DNA from: Candidatus Dadabacteria bacterium | GTDB taxonomy: Bacteria; Desulfobacterota_D; UBA1144; Nemesobacterales; Nemesobacteraceae | DNA length: 64,000 nucleotides | Direction: 5' to 3' | Assembly (NCBI GenBank): GCA_009840385.1 | Contig: VXNX01000013.1 | Span: forward strand, 448,222 to 512,221 | Shown: positions 43,769 through 52,417 of the stretch, in pieces | Numbering within the stretch: position 1 is the first letter of the stretch | Layout: the number at the start of each line of letters is the position of its first letter | Notes under the pieces: generated by a model | Told to the model about the DNA's origin: nothing | Database searches by the model: none | The model's input: only the letters and a program-made list of their open reading frames with translations | Made by a program: the position numbers and the translations under genes

Positions 43769-44563
43769 ATGAAAAGCCAAAAATTCATAAAGAAAACGCA
43801 GAGTCACTACGCGCGGATAGCGGACATCTACAGATCCCTGAGGGTTACCGACTCTGAACCCGTACTCTACATAAAGGAAATAATCGGGGACAAGGGAAAG
43901 ATAACGGCCGCCGACGTGGGGGCCGGAGCAGGACGGTACGCCAGGCTTTTCTTCGAGCAGCTTGGCAAGGAGAACCTGTTTCTTTACTGCTACGATACAA
44001 ACGAGTTCATGCTTGAGAGTCTCGAGCAGTACCTTGACGATAACGATATCCGGAACTACGCGACCAAAATTGCCATGGCCCAGGAGCTTCCCATAGCGGA
44101 CAATTCTCTTGACGCGATATTCTGCTTCAACGCCATACATTTTTTCAACACCCCGAAATTCCTCAGAGAAAGCGTGAGGGTGCTGTGCGAGGGGTCGTTC
44201 CTTTTCATCTACACAAGAACCAGGAGCCAGAGCATGAAAAGCATATGGGGAAAGCATTTTCCGTCTTTTAACCAGAAAGAATCGGATTTTTACAAAACCG
44301 AAAGACTTGAGTCCGAGATTAAAGAAACCCGGGGACTCGAACTTATTGAAAAGAAAACTTTTACCCTAGGGCGCGAGAACTCCCTTGAGGAACTCACAGA
44401 GAGGGCGCAGAGCAAGCATTACTCAACTTTCTATCTCTACGAAAGCGAAGAGTTTGAAAGATCTCTTGAGGAATTCAGGAAAAATATCCGCAAATCCTAT
44501 AAGGATCCCGGCAAGATCAAATGGTCAGACGAAAAAACCATGTATACGGTACTCAGAAAGTAA
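43769..44563 (+). CDS. SAM-dependent methyltransferase (class I)
   Basis: A 264-residue methyltransferase of the Rossmann class. Motif I is ITAADVGAGAGRYARLFFEQ (about 45-64), the post-I acid is YCYDTNEF, and LPIADNSLDAIFCFNAIHFF (about 111-130) is motif IV. This pattern resembles methyltransferase-11 proteins acting on small molecules or lipids. A GGAG-type site precedes the ATG. It lacks a recognised substrate domain in its basic C-terminal third, so the acceptor cannot be named. It is followed by a bidirectional terminator before tRNA-Arg. Confidence 0.87.
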   Translation: MKSQKFIKKTQSHYARIADIYRSLRVTDSEPVLYIKEIIGDKGKITAADVGAGAGRYARLFFEQLGKENLFLYCYDTNEFMLESLEQYLDDNDIRNYATKIAMAQELPIADNSLDAIFCFNAIHFFNTPKFLRESVRVLCEGSFLFIYTRTRSQSMKSIWGKHFPSFNQKESDFYKTERLESEIKETRGLELIEKKTFTLGRENSLEELTERAQSKHYSTFYLYESEEFERSLEEFRKNIRKSYKDPGKIKWSDEKTMYTVLRK

Positions 44564-44621
44564 CGTGAGGGTCTCTTCGGTTGCGGTTGATTCAACACCC
44601 GGGTGCTCCCAACTAATAAAA

Positions 44622-44645
44622 CCGACTTCATATCAGTCGGATTTT
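44622..44645. terminator. Bidirectional terminator between methyltransferase and tRNA-Arg
   Basis: A hairpin with stem CCGACT / AGTCGG (44622-44627 and 44635-44640) and a seven-base loop. Going right it is followed by ATTTT; going left (from tRNA-Arg) by TTTTATT. It suits the convergent ends of the methyltransferase gene and the tRNA. Confidence 0.65.
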
Positions 44646-44669
44646 CGGGTCGATGCGTAATGGCTTTCA

Positions 44670-44746
44670 TGGCGGGCGATGGGGGATTCGAACCCCCGAC
44701 CCCAGGCTCCGGAGGCCTGTGCTCTAATCCACTGAGCTAATCACCC
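44670..44746 (-). tRNA. tRNA-Arg (anticodon CCG)
   Basis: A complete cloverleaf on the minus strand. Acceptor GGGTGAT/ATCGCCC has one T-G pair, D-stem GCTC/GAGC, anticodon stem CAGGC/GCCTG with loop CTCCGGA, and T-stem GGGGG/CCCCC with loop TTCGAAT. Discriminator G and encoded CCA end it. It reads CGG. Its first six bases (GGGTGA) are also the last codon and stop of the upstream UDG gene. Confidence 0.97.
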
Positions 44747-45487
44747 GTCAACAGGTATCCCGAGTTCCCTCATCACAAGCTTCATGTCCTCCCAGACGGG
44801 CTTTTTAAAAGAGGGGTTTCGCAGCAACGCGGCGGGATGGTACGTAATCATAAGCTTTGAGTTCCCATACTGGTGAAAAGTGCCTCTTAGCTGCCCCATC
44901 TTGAAGTTCTTAAGCTTGAGCATCAATCCGGTAGCAACGCTTCCGAGGGAAACTATGACCTCGGGATTTATGCTTTCTATCTGTTTTTTAAGAAACGGCT
45001 CGCAGCTTGCTACCTCATCGGGTTCCGGGTTCCTGTTGCCCGGAGGACGGCACTTCACGACGTTGCATATATACACGTCCTTTCTCTCAAGCTTCATAGC
45101 CCGGATTATCCTCGTAAGCAACTGCCCCGCCCTTCCGACAAAGGGCCTGCCCTGAATGTCTTCGTCTCTTCCGGGACCCTCGCCGACAAATACAAGTCTC
45201 GCCTTGGGATTGCCCTCGCCGAACACTATGCTCTTTCTCGTCTCGCAAAGACGGCACCTCGTGCAGTCTCCAAGTTCCTCCCTTATCTCGGAAAGCGTTT
45301 GGACCGCCGATGACCCGCGTGGTTCTCTGCGATCATGCGAAAGAGCGGTTCCGTTTTTCTCCGTGTCCGCTATCTCGATCCCTCCTGCCGCAAGCCCCGC
45401 CGGCAGTTCTCCTATTCCGATTTCCTTGCAGAAACGAAGATAGTTCTCAAGCGCCCGCGCCGTCTCGTAAAATTCGTTGGAACTCAT
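44741..45487 (-). CDS. Family-4 (thermostable-type) iron-sulfur uracil-DNA glycosylase
   Basis: A 248-residue repair enzyme that removes uracil from DNA. The core begins after a 70-residue variable N-terminus. It carries the cysteines of the [4Fe-4S] cluster: C75 and C78 (CTRCRLC), C146 (VKCRPPGNRNP) and C162. Motif 1 is VFVGEGPGRDED (99-110), where GEAPG is more usual, and motif 2 is TYHPAALLRNP (about 215-225). The ATG at 45487 is the clear start. Its stop TGA lies inside the 5' end of tRNA-Arg, so the tRNA must be cut from a transcript that also carries the end of this gene, or have its own promoter. Confidence 0.93.
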   Translation of the reverse strand: MSSNEFYETARALENYLRFCKEIGIGELPAGLAAGGIEIADTEKNGTALSHDRREPRGSSAVQTLSEIREELGDCTRCRLCETRKSIVFGEGNPKARLVFVGEGPGRDEDIQGRPFVGRAGQLLTRIIRAMKLERKDVYICNVVKCRPPGNRNPEPDEVASCEPFLKKQIESINPEVIVSLGSVATGLMLKLKNFKMGQLRGTFHQYGNSKLMITYHPAALLRNPSFKKPVWEDMKLVMRELGIPVDG

Positions 45488-45623
45488 GGCCTGTAGGGGA
45501 GAAAGTTTAACACAAATACAGGGAGGGGGCGAAACGGTTTGAAAGCGGAAAGGGTTTTAATTAGAATAAGACCGCGTTTGCAAAAACCTAAGACCTAAAC
45601 CCATCAAACGCTTTCCCCTAGCA

Positions 45624-48080
45624 ATGGAAAGAGAGTACAGACCGCAGGAAATCGAGAAAAAGTGGCAGGATTTCTGGGCGGAAAAAGATACCTACAAGGT
45701 CTCCGAGGAGACTTCCGGAGAAAAGTACTACGTTCTCGAGATGTTTCCCTACCCATCGGGAAGAATCCACATGGGACACGTGAGGAATTATACGATCGGA
45801 GACGTCGTCTCCAGATTCAAGAGGGCAAGGGGATTTAACGTTCTCCATCCCATCGGCTGGGATGCCTTCGGGCTGCCCGCTGAAAACGCGGCCATACAAA
45901 ACGCCATACATCCCTCGACCTGGACTCGGGCCAACATAGAGCAGATGAAACAGCAGCTCATGCGCCTTGGGTTCAGCTACGACTGGAGCAGGGAAATCGC
46001 AACGTGCGACGTTGATTATTACAGATGGGAGCAGTGGCTTTTCACCAGACTTCATCGCGAGGGACTAGCGTACAGAAAGACCTCGGTGGTGAACTGGGAC
46101 CCGGTTGACCAGACCGTGCTCGCAAACGAACAGGTAATCGACGGAAGGGGATGGCGCTCGGGAGCGCTTGTCGAAAAAAAGGAGATACCGCAGTGGTTCC
46201 TCAGGGTAAGCGACTACTCAGAAGAACTGCTGAATGAGCTTGAGAAGATGGAAGGGTGGCCCGATGCTGTCAAAACCATGCAGAAAAACTGGATAGGAAA
46301 ATCCGAGGGAGTCGAGGCCGAATTCCGCGTGGACGGGCAAGAAAGCGTCCTGAAGATATTCACCACGCGCCCGGACACGATAATGGGAGTAACCTACCTA
46401 GCTCTGGCCCCCGAGCATCTGCTTGTAAGCGAGGTGGCGGAGAAAAACCCCGGGGTTGCAGACTTCATCGCCCAATGCCGCAAGGCCCCCGTTTCCGAAG
46501 CGGAGATCGAGACTATGGAGAAAAGCGGCGTCCCGCTTGGAATAAACGCCATCCACCCCATAAGCGGGGAGAAAATACCCGTATGGACTGCGAACTTCGT
46601 ACTTATGAGCTATGGAACGGGAGCGGTAATGAGCGTCCCCGCGCACGACCAGAGGGACTGGGAATTCGCTAAAAAATACGGTCTCCAGATAAAGCAGGTG
46701 ATTTTCCCCGCAGACGGAAGCGTCTCCGACATCGAAAAAGAAGCATTTACGGAAAAGGGAACGCTTGGGAATTCGGAATGGCTCTCGGGATTCACCTCGC
46801 AGGAAGCCTTCGGAAAAATAGCCGAATTTCTCCAAGAAAACGCTTCGGGCGGCGTGAAAACCAACTACCGTCTTCGGGACTGGGGAATCTCGAGACAGCG
46901 CTACTGGGGAGCGCCGATACCGATAGTGTATTGCGGGCAGTGCGGAGAGGTTCCGGTCCCGGATTCGGATCTTCCGGTAGAGCTTCCCCTTGAAATAGAC
47001 ATTGACGGAGAGCGTATTCCGGCTCTCTCCAAGATTGAAAGCTTCATCGCCACCAATTGCCCTACCTGCGGGGAAGCTGCTAGGCGGGAAACCGACACGA
47101 TGGATACGTTTGTCGAGTCGTCCTGGTACTTTCTAAGATACGCATCCCCTGATTTCAAAGAAGGAATGTTCGAGCCCGGAAAAGCTTCTTACTGGCTTCC
47201 GGTAAATCAGTACATAGGCGGAATAGAGCACGCCATACTTCACCTGCTTTACTCAAGATTCTTCACTAAGGCGCTTCGCGATATCGGCGTTTTTGAGCTT
47301 GACGAACCCTTCGCGAATCTTCTTACCCAGGGGATGGTGGTAAAAGACGGGGCGAAGATGTCAAAGTCCCTCGGAAACACCGTGGATCCCGATGACATGA
47401 TAGTCCGTTACGGGGCCGACACCGTGAGGATGTTCATGCTTTTCGCGGCTCCGGTGGAAAAAGACCTTGAGTGGAGCGAGCAGGGAGTAAACGGAATGTT
47501 CAGGTTTCTGGGCAGGGTTTGGCGCTTTGCGGTCGGGTTTTTTGCCGAGCGGGAAAACGAAAAGAGGGACCTGGAACTCCCAGAGGAGGGAAAACCGGCT
47601 ACTCTCGTCACCGCAACCAATCGGACAATCAAGAAAGTCACCGAAGACATAGAGAGCTTCAAATTCAACACGGCAATATCGGCAATAATGGAGCTTTTCA
47701 ACGAACTAAGCGTGCTTTGGAAGGAGAAAAGCGTGGGAAGGGAAGATGCCCGAGCGGCGCTGCTTGCGGTCACGAGACTTATCTGCCCAATGGCTCCCCA
47801 TTTCGCGGAGGAGCTCTGGGAACTCTCAGGAGAAAGTGGAAACCTAGTCGATAAGGAGTGGATAAAGTGGGACGAGAGCGCTTTTGAGAGCGCGGAAATA
47901 ACCATCCCTGTAAGGGTGAACTCAAGAGTCAGAAACCAGATTTCCCTAAGTGCGGACGCGGATGAAGATACAGTCAGGGAAATTGCCCTCTCCGACAGCA
48001 GGGTAAAGGAATATATAGCGGGGCGGGAAATAAAAAACTTTGTCTACGTGCCGAAAAGACTTGTAGACATAAGAGTTTAG
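45624..48080 (+). CDS. leuS: Leucyl-tRNA synthetase
   Basis: Charges tRNA-Leu in the cytoplasm. The 818-residue class I synthetase has the HIGH-type motif [29 protein letters not shown] nearby, a CP1 editing domain inserted in the middle ([19 protein letters not shown] ... [12 protein letters not shown]), a zinc-like pair CGQC and CPTC, and KMSKSLGN near residue 580. The start ATG at 45624 lacks a strong ribosome site. A deoxyhypusine-synthase-like gene follows 15 nt later, an unusual partner. Confidence 0.97.
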   Translation: MEREYRPQEIEKKWQDFWAEKDTYKVSEETSGEKYYVLEMFPYPSGRIHMGHVRNYTIGDVVSRFKRARGFNVLHPIGWDAFGLPAENAAIQNAIHPSTWTRANIEQMKQQLMRLGFSYDWSREIATCDVDYYRWEQWLFTRLHREGLAYRKTSVVNWDPVDQTVLANEQVIDGRGWRSGALVEKKEIPQWFLRVSDYSEELLNELEKMEGWPDAVKTMQKNWIGKSEGVEAEFRVDGQESVLKIFTTRPDTIMGVTYLALAPEHLLVSEVAEKNPGVADFIAQCRKAPVSEAEIETMEKSGVPLGINAIHPISGEKIPVWTANFVLMSYGTGAVMSVPAHDQRDWEFAKKYGLQIKQVIFPADGSVSDIEKEAFTEKGTLGNSEWLSGFTSQEAFGKIAEFLQENASGGVKTNYRLRDWGISRQRYWGAPIPIVYCGQCGEVPVPDSDLPVELPLEIDIDGERIPALSKIESFIATNCPTCGEAARRETDTMDTFVESSWYFLRYASPDFKEGMFEPGKASYWLPVNQYIGGIEHAILHLLYSRFFTKALRDIGVFELDEPFANLLTQGMVVKDGAKMSKSLGNTVDPDDMIVRYGADTVRMFMLFAAPVEKDLEWSEQGVNGMFRFLGRVWRFAVGFFAERENEKRDLELPEEGKPATLVTATNRTIKKVTEDIESFKFNTAISAIMELFNELSVLWKEKSVGREDARAALLAVTRLICPMAPHFAEELWELSGESGNLVDKEWIKWDESAFESAEITIPVRVNSRVRNQISLSADADEDTVREIALSDSRVKEYIAGREIKNFVYVPKRLVDIRV

Positions 48081-48095
48081 CGAGAGGGAAAAAAC

Positions 48096-49163
48096 GTGAA
48101 GGAAGACTCAGGCTATCTAGGGAAAAAAGTAAAAGCTATAGAGGTCTCTCCCGAGAAGCCAATCTCTAGGCTGCTTGAAGAAATGGCGGAAACGGGATTT
48201 CAGGGCAAGAACCTTGCTAGGGTCGCGGACGTTTTCTGCAGGATGGTGGAAGCCGAGAATCTTACGATTTTCTTCGGCTACGCGGGTTCCCTTTCCACGA
48301 CCGGGCAGTGGAAAATAATAAACTGGCTCATAGAAAACAGGTACATAGATGTCTTGATCCCCACAGGCGCGAACATCTCCGAGGACATAGTTGAGGCAAT
48401 GGGGTTTTCCTACTGGCAAGGAACCCCGAATGAAGACGACGCGAAGCTTTTTTCCGAGGGGATAAACCGCTACTACGACGTTTACGGGACTGAGCCCGAC
48501 TACCTTGAGATGACCGAACTTCTGGCTGAATTCATAATGACCCTCGATAAATCCCGGGCCTATTCCTCAAGAGAATTTCTAAAAAGATGCGGCCAGTGGC
48601 TCGACAGGAAAAACATAAACAGCATCGTGGCCGCCGCCGCGAGAAATGAAGTCCCGGTCTTCTGCCCCGCCATAGCTGACAGCCCTTACGGAGACGCGGC
48701 ACTTATCGCTGAAAGCAAGGGGCATCATCTCACGATTGACGCCATACAGGACTACGTGGAGTTTATGGGAATGGGCGAGAGCGTGATTGACACGGGAGTG
48801 GTTTACATAGGCGGCGGAGTGCCGAAAGACTTTATTCAGCTTTTCGCCGTCACGGGCGACCTTCTTTACGAAGACAGGAAGATTCCGGGAAGAGCGGCCG
48901 GCCTTAACCGCAAGGGAACCGGGGAACAGGAAACCTACTATCCTCATAAATACGCAATCCAGATTACGACCGATTCTCCACAGTGGGGGGGACTTTCGGG
49001 GTGCACTTTCGAAGAGGCGGTTTCCTGGGGAAAGGAAAACCCTGAAGGCGGCCTAGTTCAGTGCTATTGCGACGCCACCATAGCTCTTCCAATCGTCTCC
49101 CACGCCCTTTCGGAAAAAACGAAAGTGAAAAGAAAGGGGACTGTTTTTAAATTCGACGATTAA
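48096..49163 (+). CDS. Bacterial deoxyhypusine-synthase-like (homospermidine synthase-like) protein
   Basis: A 355-residue protein of the deoxyhypusine synthase family. The catalytic-lysine motif EAVSWGK is intact (K313 in EEAVSWGKENPEGG), as are LTIFFGYAGSLSTTGQWKIINWLI near the start, the NAD region IPTGANISEDIVEAMG (88-103), and TGVVYIGGGVPKDFI. Eukaryotic and archaeal members modify eIF5A; bacteria have no eIF5A, and characterised bacterial members make homospermidine or related polyamines. The start is GTG at 48096 with a GAGGG-type site. It is probably co-transcribed with leuS. Its real substrate here is unknown. Confidence 0.88.
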   Translation: MKEDSGYLGKKVKAIEVSPEKPISRLLEEMAETGFQGKNLARVADVFCRMVEAENLTIFFGYAGSLSTTGQWKIINWLIENRYIDVLIPTGANISEDIVEAMGFSYWQGTPNEDDAKLFSEGINRYYDVYGTEPDYLEMTELLAEFIMTLDKSRAYSSREFLKRCGQWLDRKNINSIVAAAARNEVPVFCPAIADSPYGDAALIAESKGHHLTIDAIQDYVEFMGMGESVIDTGVVYIGGGVPKDFIQLFAVTGDLLYEDRKIPGRAAGLNRKGTGEQETYYPHKYAIQITTDSPQWGGLSGCTFEEAVSWGKENPEGGLVQCYCDATIALPIVSHALSEKTKVKRKGTVFKFDD

Positions 49164-49405
49164 TACGAACCCCTCTCCTTAACCGTCGACGCGCATCAAC
49201 GCCAAATCAAGCACTTTTTCTAATCCAGAAACTTTTACATCAAAAAACTCCCCCCCTATAAACCGATTGTTTTAGGCGTAAGCCTCTGTAACCATTAGAC
49301 TAAAGGGATGTATACGAATTTAGAAAATCTTTTGCCACAGAAAAATGAATAATATGGTAGAATCTTCAGTATAGATGAACACAGATCCATAAGGAGGGAT
49401 GAATT

Positions 49406-50533
49406 ATGTATCGTTTTATAAAGAACGGTTTAATGGTTTGTTTGCTGGCTTGCGCTTCACTTGTGATCTCGCTGCCAGCGTTTGCCGGCGGAGGTGGGGA
49501 CGTATCCGAGGAGAGCATGGCCGAGGAAGCAGCGCCTGAGGAAGCCATGGCCGAGGAATCAGCACCCGAGGAAGCCATGGTTGAAGAAGCGCCGCTTATC
49601 AAGGATACCGACGTTTCAATTTACGGCAGGTTCTGGCCGAGGGTTACTTATGAAAACAGTGATGGGAGCTCAACCGACATCACCGACGCGCTTTCACGGG
49701 TTGGTATCAAAGCCAATACGCAGATAACCGAAACGCTCAGCGCGGTGTTGCACGGAGAGTGGGATGTTGATATTGAGCAAAACGGCAATTTCGGCGACGC
49801 GCGTCAGGCTTACGTGGGTTTACGAAGCGAGGAATTGGGTATGTTAGCTATCGGTAAGCAATGGGATCCCTATTTTAACATCGTTGCTGAAGTAACCGAC
49901 ATTTTCTATCATCGCGCAAGCCCCTTCGGATATGACCAGCAGGGTCCTTTCCGAAGCAGCAATCTGGTAACCTACGCGAACAATTTTGGGGGGTTAAACG
50001 TAAACGCGGGTATGCAGGTAGACGGTGAGGTCGGGAACAATGCCTACTATGCCTCCGATGACTCCGCCTCTAATGCTGACAACGTTGACGCGGCTTCAGT
50101 CGGCGTGGGTCTCAGTTCCGGTCCGGTTTATATCGGCGTATCCTACTTGCGTCAGAATCAGGACGATAACGAGCGTGAGAGAAATTACTTCGGTGTAGGC
50201 GGCAGCCTGAACGTAAATGACAATATCTACATGGCGGTTACCTACCAGTACATAGTGGACAATTACGATAACGGCGATGAGCTCAATCCCTTTACTCTCG
50301 ACGTAGCCACTTCCTTTTCTTTTACCCACGGGGTTACGGCGCTTGCGGGATTTTTCATGTCTGATCCAGATGACGGAAACGAATTGATGGGTGGAAACCT
50401 TACCTTGATTAAAGAGGTGCATCCTGCCTTGGACGTCTTTGCCGAATGGGTATTGACTGACGAGGACCAAGGCGAGAACGTAAATACTCTTAGCCTCGGT
50501 TTCCGCTATGACTTTGACGTAGCAATCTTCTAG
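49406..50533 (+). CDS. Outer-membrane porin with acidic N-terminal repeat
   Basis: A 375-residue porin. Residues 1-27 are a Sec signal (LLACASLVISLPAFA). Residues 28-63 form a Gly/Glu/Ala/Pro linker with an acidic repeat of ten residues. From about 68 on the chain looks like a general Gram-negative porin: ISIYGRFWPRVTYE-type strand, YVGLRSEELGMLAIGKQWDP (a typical porin block), many Asn/Asp/Gly turns, and a terminal strand ending in phenylalanine (DFDVAIF), the usual signal for outer-membrane insertion. AAGGAGGG lies before the ATG. It is followed by two hairpins including a strong terminator, so it is probably a single, well-expressed gene. Confidence 0.9.
   Translation: MYRFIKNGLMVCLLACASLVISLPAFAGGGGDVSEESMAEEAAPEEAMAEESAPEEAMVEEAPLIKDTDVSIYGRFWPRVTYENSDGSSTDITDALSRVGIKANTQITETLSAVLHGEWDVDIEQNGNFGDARQAYVGLRSEELGMLAIGKQWDPYFNIVAEVTDIFYHRASPFGYDQQGPFRSSNLVTYANNFGGLNVNAGMQVDGEVGNNAYYASDDSASNADNVDAASVGVGLSSGPVYIGVSYLRQNQDDNERERNYFGVGGSLNVNDNIYMAVTYQYIVDNYDNGDELNPFTLDVATSFSFTHGVTALAGFFMSDPDDGNELMGGNLTLIKEVHPALDVFAEWVLTDEDQGENVNTLSLGFRYDFDVAIF
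49517..49594 (+). repeat. Tandem 30-nt repeat coding an acidic decapeptide in the porin
   Basis: Two full units and one partial unit code for MAEEAAPEEA, MAEESAPEEA and MVEEAP. Two of the units begin with ATGGCCGAGGAA. It lies between the signal peptide and the barrel, in frame, and its unit length is a multiple of three, so changes in copy number keep the frame. Confidence 0.85.
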
Positions 50534-50564
50534 TCAGCCATAGACTTTAAGATCTAAAGGTCAG

Positions 50565-50644
50565 AATCATGACGGCGACTTTGTCGTGATTAATATTCTC
50601 GGGGACATGTTTGGAGTTTTCTTCAGATATGTCCCCGTTTTTTT
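50565..50644 (+). terminator. Two-hairpin transcription terminator after the porin
   Basis: The main terminator is a nine-base stem CGGGGACAT / ATGTCCCCG (50600-50608, 50629-50637) followed by seven T (50638-50644). A preceding hairpin, AATCATGAC / GTCGTGATT (50565-50573, 50583-50591), has one T-G pair and may aid release or protect the 3' end. Confidence 0.88.
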
Positions 50645-50771
50645 ATCTCCTAGTCGACTAACTTTTAAAATTCCTTTCCGCAACCGCCTAGAGCCTTGCG
50701 TTTAGGCAATTAAATTGTAGATTCAATTACGGAAATTCCTTAAAAATCCAAGCGGAGGAAACACACGGCAG

Positions 50772-51587
50772 ATGAGCGAAAAACGTATAGGGGTAGATTA
50801 TTCTGAGCTTCACCAGCTCGACAGTCCCGCAAACAGGCTTATAAGAGAATCCATATGGGGAAAAGAAGACGACATAGGACAGCAGTCGTTCACTACCCCA
50901 CGCTATCTCGATCAACTGATCCCGAGGCTCAGCATAGGAAAAACAACCCATGTGCTTGACGTTGGAAGCGGAGCGGGAGGTCCCGCGGTATACATAGCCG
51001 ACAGGACCGGATGCAGGGTATCCGGGATGGAAATTAACGAAGTGGGGGTCAACGTATCTAGAAAACTAGCGAAAAACTCAGGGCTTGAGGATAAAGCAGA
51101 ATTTTATCTGGGCGACGCGATGAAAATGCCGTTTACGGAAAACACTTTTGACCTCGCCATAAGCCTCAACGTGATGAACGTGTTCGAAGATAAGACTGGG
51201 CTTTTCAAAGAAGTTCTCAGGGTTCTTAAGCCCTCTGGCATCTGGGCGTTTTTAAGCGGCACATTCGAGATATCCGGTGACGAGGAAACGAAACAGAAGA
51301 TGGCAAGGGGCTATCTTATCCCGCAATATTACGACTCGCTTGAAAGTTACAGGGAAATGCTTGAATCAGCCGGGTTCCGCATTGAGGAAATAACGGAATA
51401 CGTGGCGGATTTCCGGGTTCAGGTCAAGAGATGGGGAGACGCCTACAAAAAACACTCGAAAGTGATTGCCGAGGAGCAGGGAGAGGAAAATACCCGGTAT
51501 CACATTGAGTATTTTGATACGTATCTGAAACTGGTGGATGAGAAAAAAGCTTCAAACCATCTCGTCATATGCTCAAAACCTGAATAG
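50772..51587 (+). CDS. SAM-dependent methyltransferase (sarcosine/dimethylglycine or phosphoethanolamine type)
   Basis: A 271-residue methyltransferase. Motif I is THVLDVGSGAGGPAVYIADRTG (about 60-81), and GDAMKMPFTENTFDLAISLNVMNVF carries motifs III-IV. The opening IWGKEDDIGQQSFTTPRYLDQLI resembles sarcosine/dimethylglycine N-methyltransferases and phosphoethanolamine methyltransferases; the former make glycine betaine. The assignment is by resemblance only. An AGCGGAGGAAAC site lies upstream. A terminator follows. It is alone between the porin and the convergent thiE. Confidence 0.82.
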   Translation: MSEKRIGVDYSELHQLDSPANRLIRESIWGKEDDIGQQSFTTPRYLDQLIPRLSIGKTTHVLDVGSGAGGPAVYIADRTGCRVSGMEINEVGVNVSRKLAKNSGLEDKAEFYLGDAMKMPFTENTFDLAISLNVMNVFEDKTGLFKEVLRVLKPSGIWAFLSGTFEISGDEETKQKMARGYLIPQYYDSLESYREMLESAGFRIEEITEYVADFRVQVKRWGDAYKKHSKVIAEEQGEENTRYHIEYFDTYLKLVDEKKASNHLVICSKPE

Positions 51588-51626
51588 CTGTACCAACCGT
51601 TAACAGTATTTCGTGCAGTCCACATC

Positions 51627-51668
51627 GGGGAAAGAGAGAAGAGCCCAAGAGGCCGCTTCCCCTTTTTT
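51627..51668 (+). terminator. Terminator after the methyltransferase
   Basis: The stem GGGGAA / TTCCCC (51627-51632, 51657-51662) encloses 24 bases, with a further GGCC-GGCC-like part inside, and is followed by six T (51663-51668). It faces the end of thiE. Confidence 0.6.
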
Positions 51669-51725
51669 ATTTCGACTAGTTTACTTCTGTTTTTTCGATG
51701 CTTGTCCGCAAGTCCCCCGTACAGG

Positions 51726-52364
51726 TCAGACAGCCGGACGGTCAAGGACGGAGCAGAAAGCCCTTGAAGCCTTCTCCGGGTCGTCTGACCCGAAAACGCT
51801 AGTTATGACCGCTACGCCGTCCACTCCTGTAGCAAGAACCTGCGTCGCATTATGGGGGAATATTCCCCCTATGGCAAATATCGGGATCCCTGTGATAGCA
51901 GTTTTCGCTTCAACCAGGGTTTCAAAAGGGGTGGGGGTCCTGCCGGGCTTTGTCGGAGTAGACCAAGGCGTGCCGAAAACAACGTAGTCCGCTCCCATTC
52001 TCTCGGCGTGTATGCCCCTTGGAAGAGAATAGTAGCAGGAAACACCTATGATGGCGTCGTTACCGAGCTTCTTTCTCGTAGGTATTATGTTCGGGTCGTC
52101 CTCGCCCAAGTGCACTCCGTCGGCTCCTATTTCCATCATGAGTTCCGGGAAGTCGTTTATTATAAGTGGCACTCCGTACCTTTTCGTAAGACCGAGAAGC
52201 TCCTTGCCCAAAGCAACGACGTCCGAACGCAGGGAGGTCTTGTCCCTTAATTGGACGATGTTAGCTCCTCCAGACAAAGATTTCTCTACTGTTTCAAGAA
52301 AAGAGTCGCGCGGAATAAGCCCCTCATCGGTAATTACGTAAAGTCCCTTAAGTTCAAAACCCAT
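51726..52364 (-). CDS. thiE: Thiamine-phosphate synthase
   Basis: Joins the pyrimidine and thiazole halves to make thiamine phosphate. The 212-residue TIM barrel has the family motifs LYVITDE (8-14), VQLRDKT (38-44), INDFPELMMEIGADGVHLGEDD (69-90), SCYYS and a late FAIGGI. The usual GPxFPT-K loop is changed to FGTPWSTPTKPG, with a Trp where Phe or Ile is common. No TPP riboswitch is seen. It starts 53 nt after argH, leftward. Confidence 0.94.
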   Translation of the reverse strand: MGFELKGLYVITDEGLIPRDSFLETVEKSLSGGANIVQLRDKTSLRSDVVALGKELLGLTKRYGVPLIINDFPELMMEIGADGVHLGEDDPNIIPTRKKLGNDAIIGVSCYYSLPRGIHAERMGADYVVFGTPWSTPTKPGRTPTPFETLVEAKTAITGIPIFAIGGIFPHNATQVLATGVDGVAVITSVFGSDDPEKASRAFCSVLDRPAV

Positions 52365-52417
52365 GGCGCATCGGAAACGGAACAGGAATCACTCTTAACC
52401 CCTTTCGGAAGAATCGG

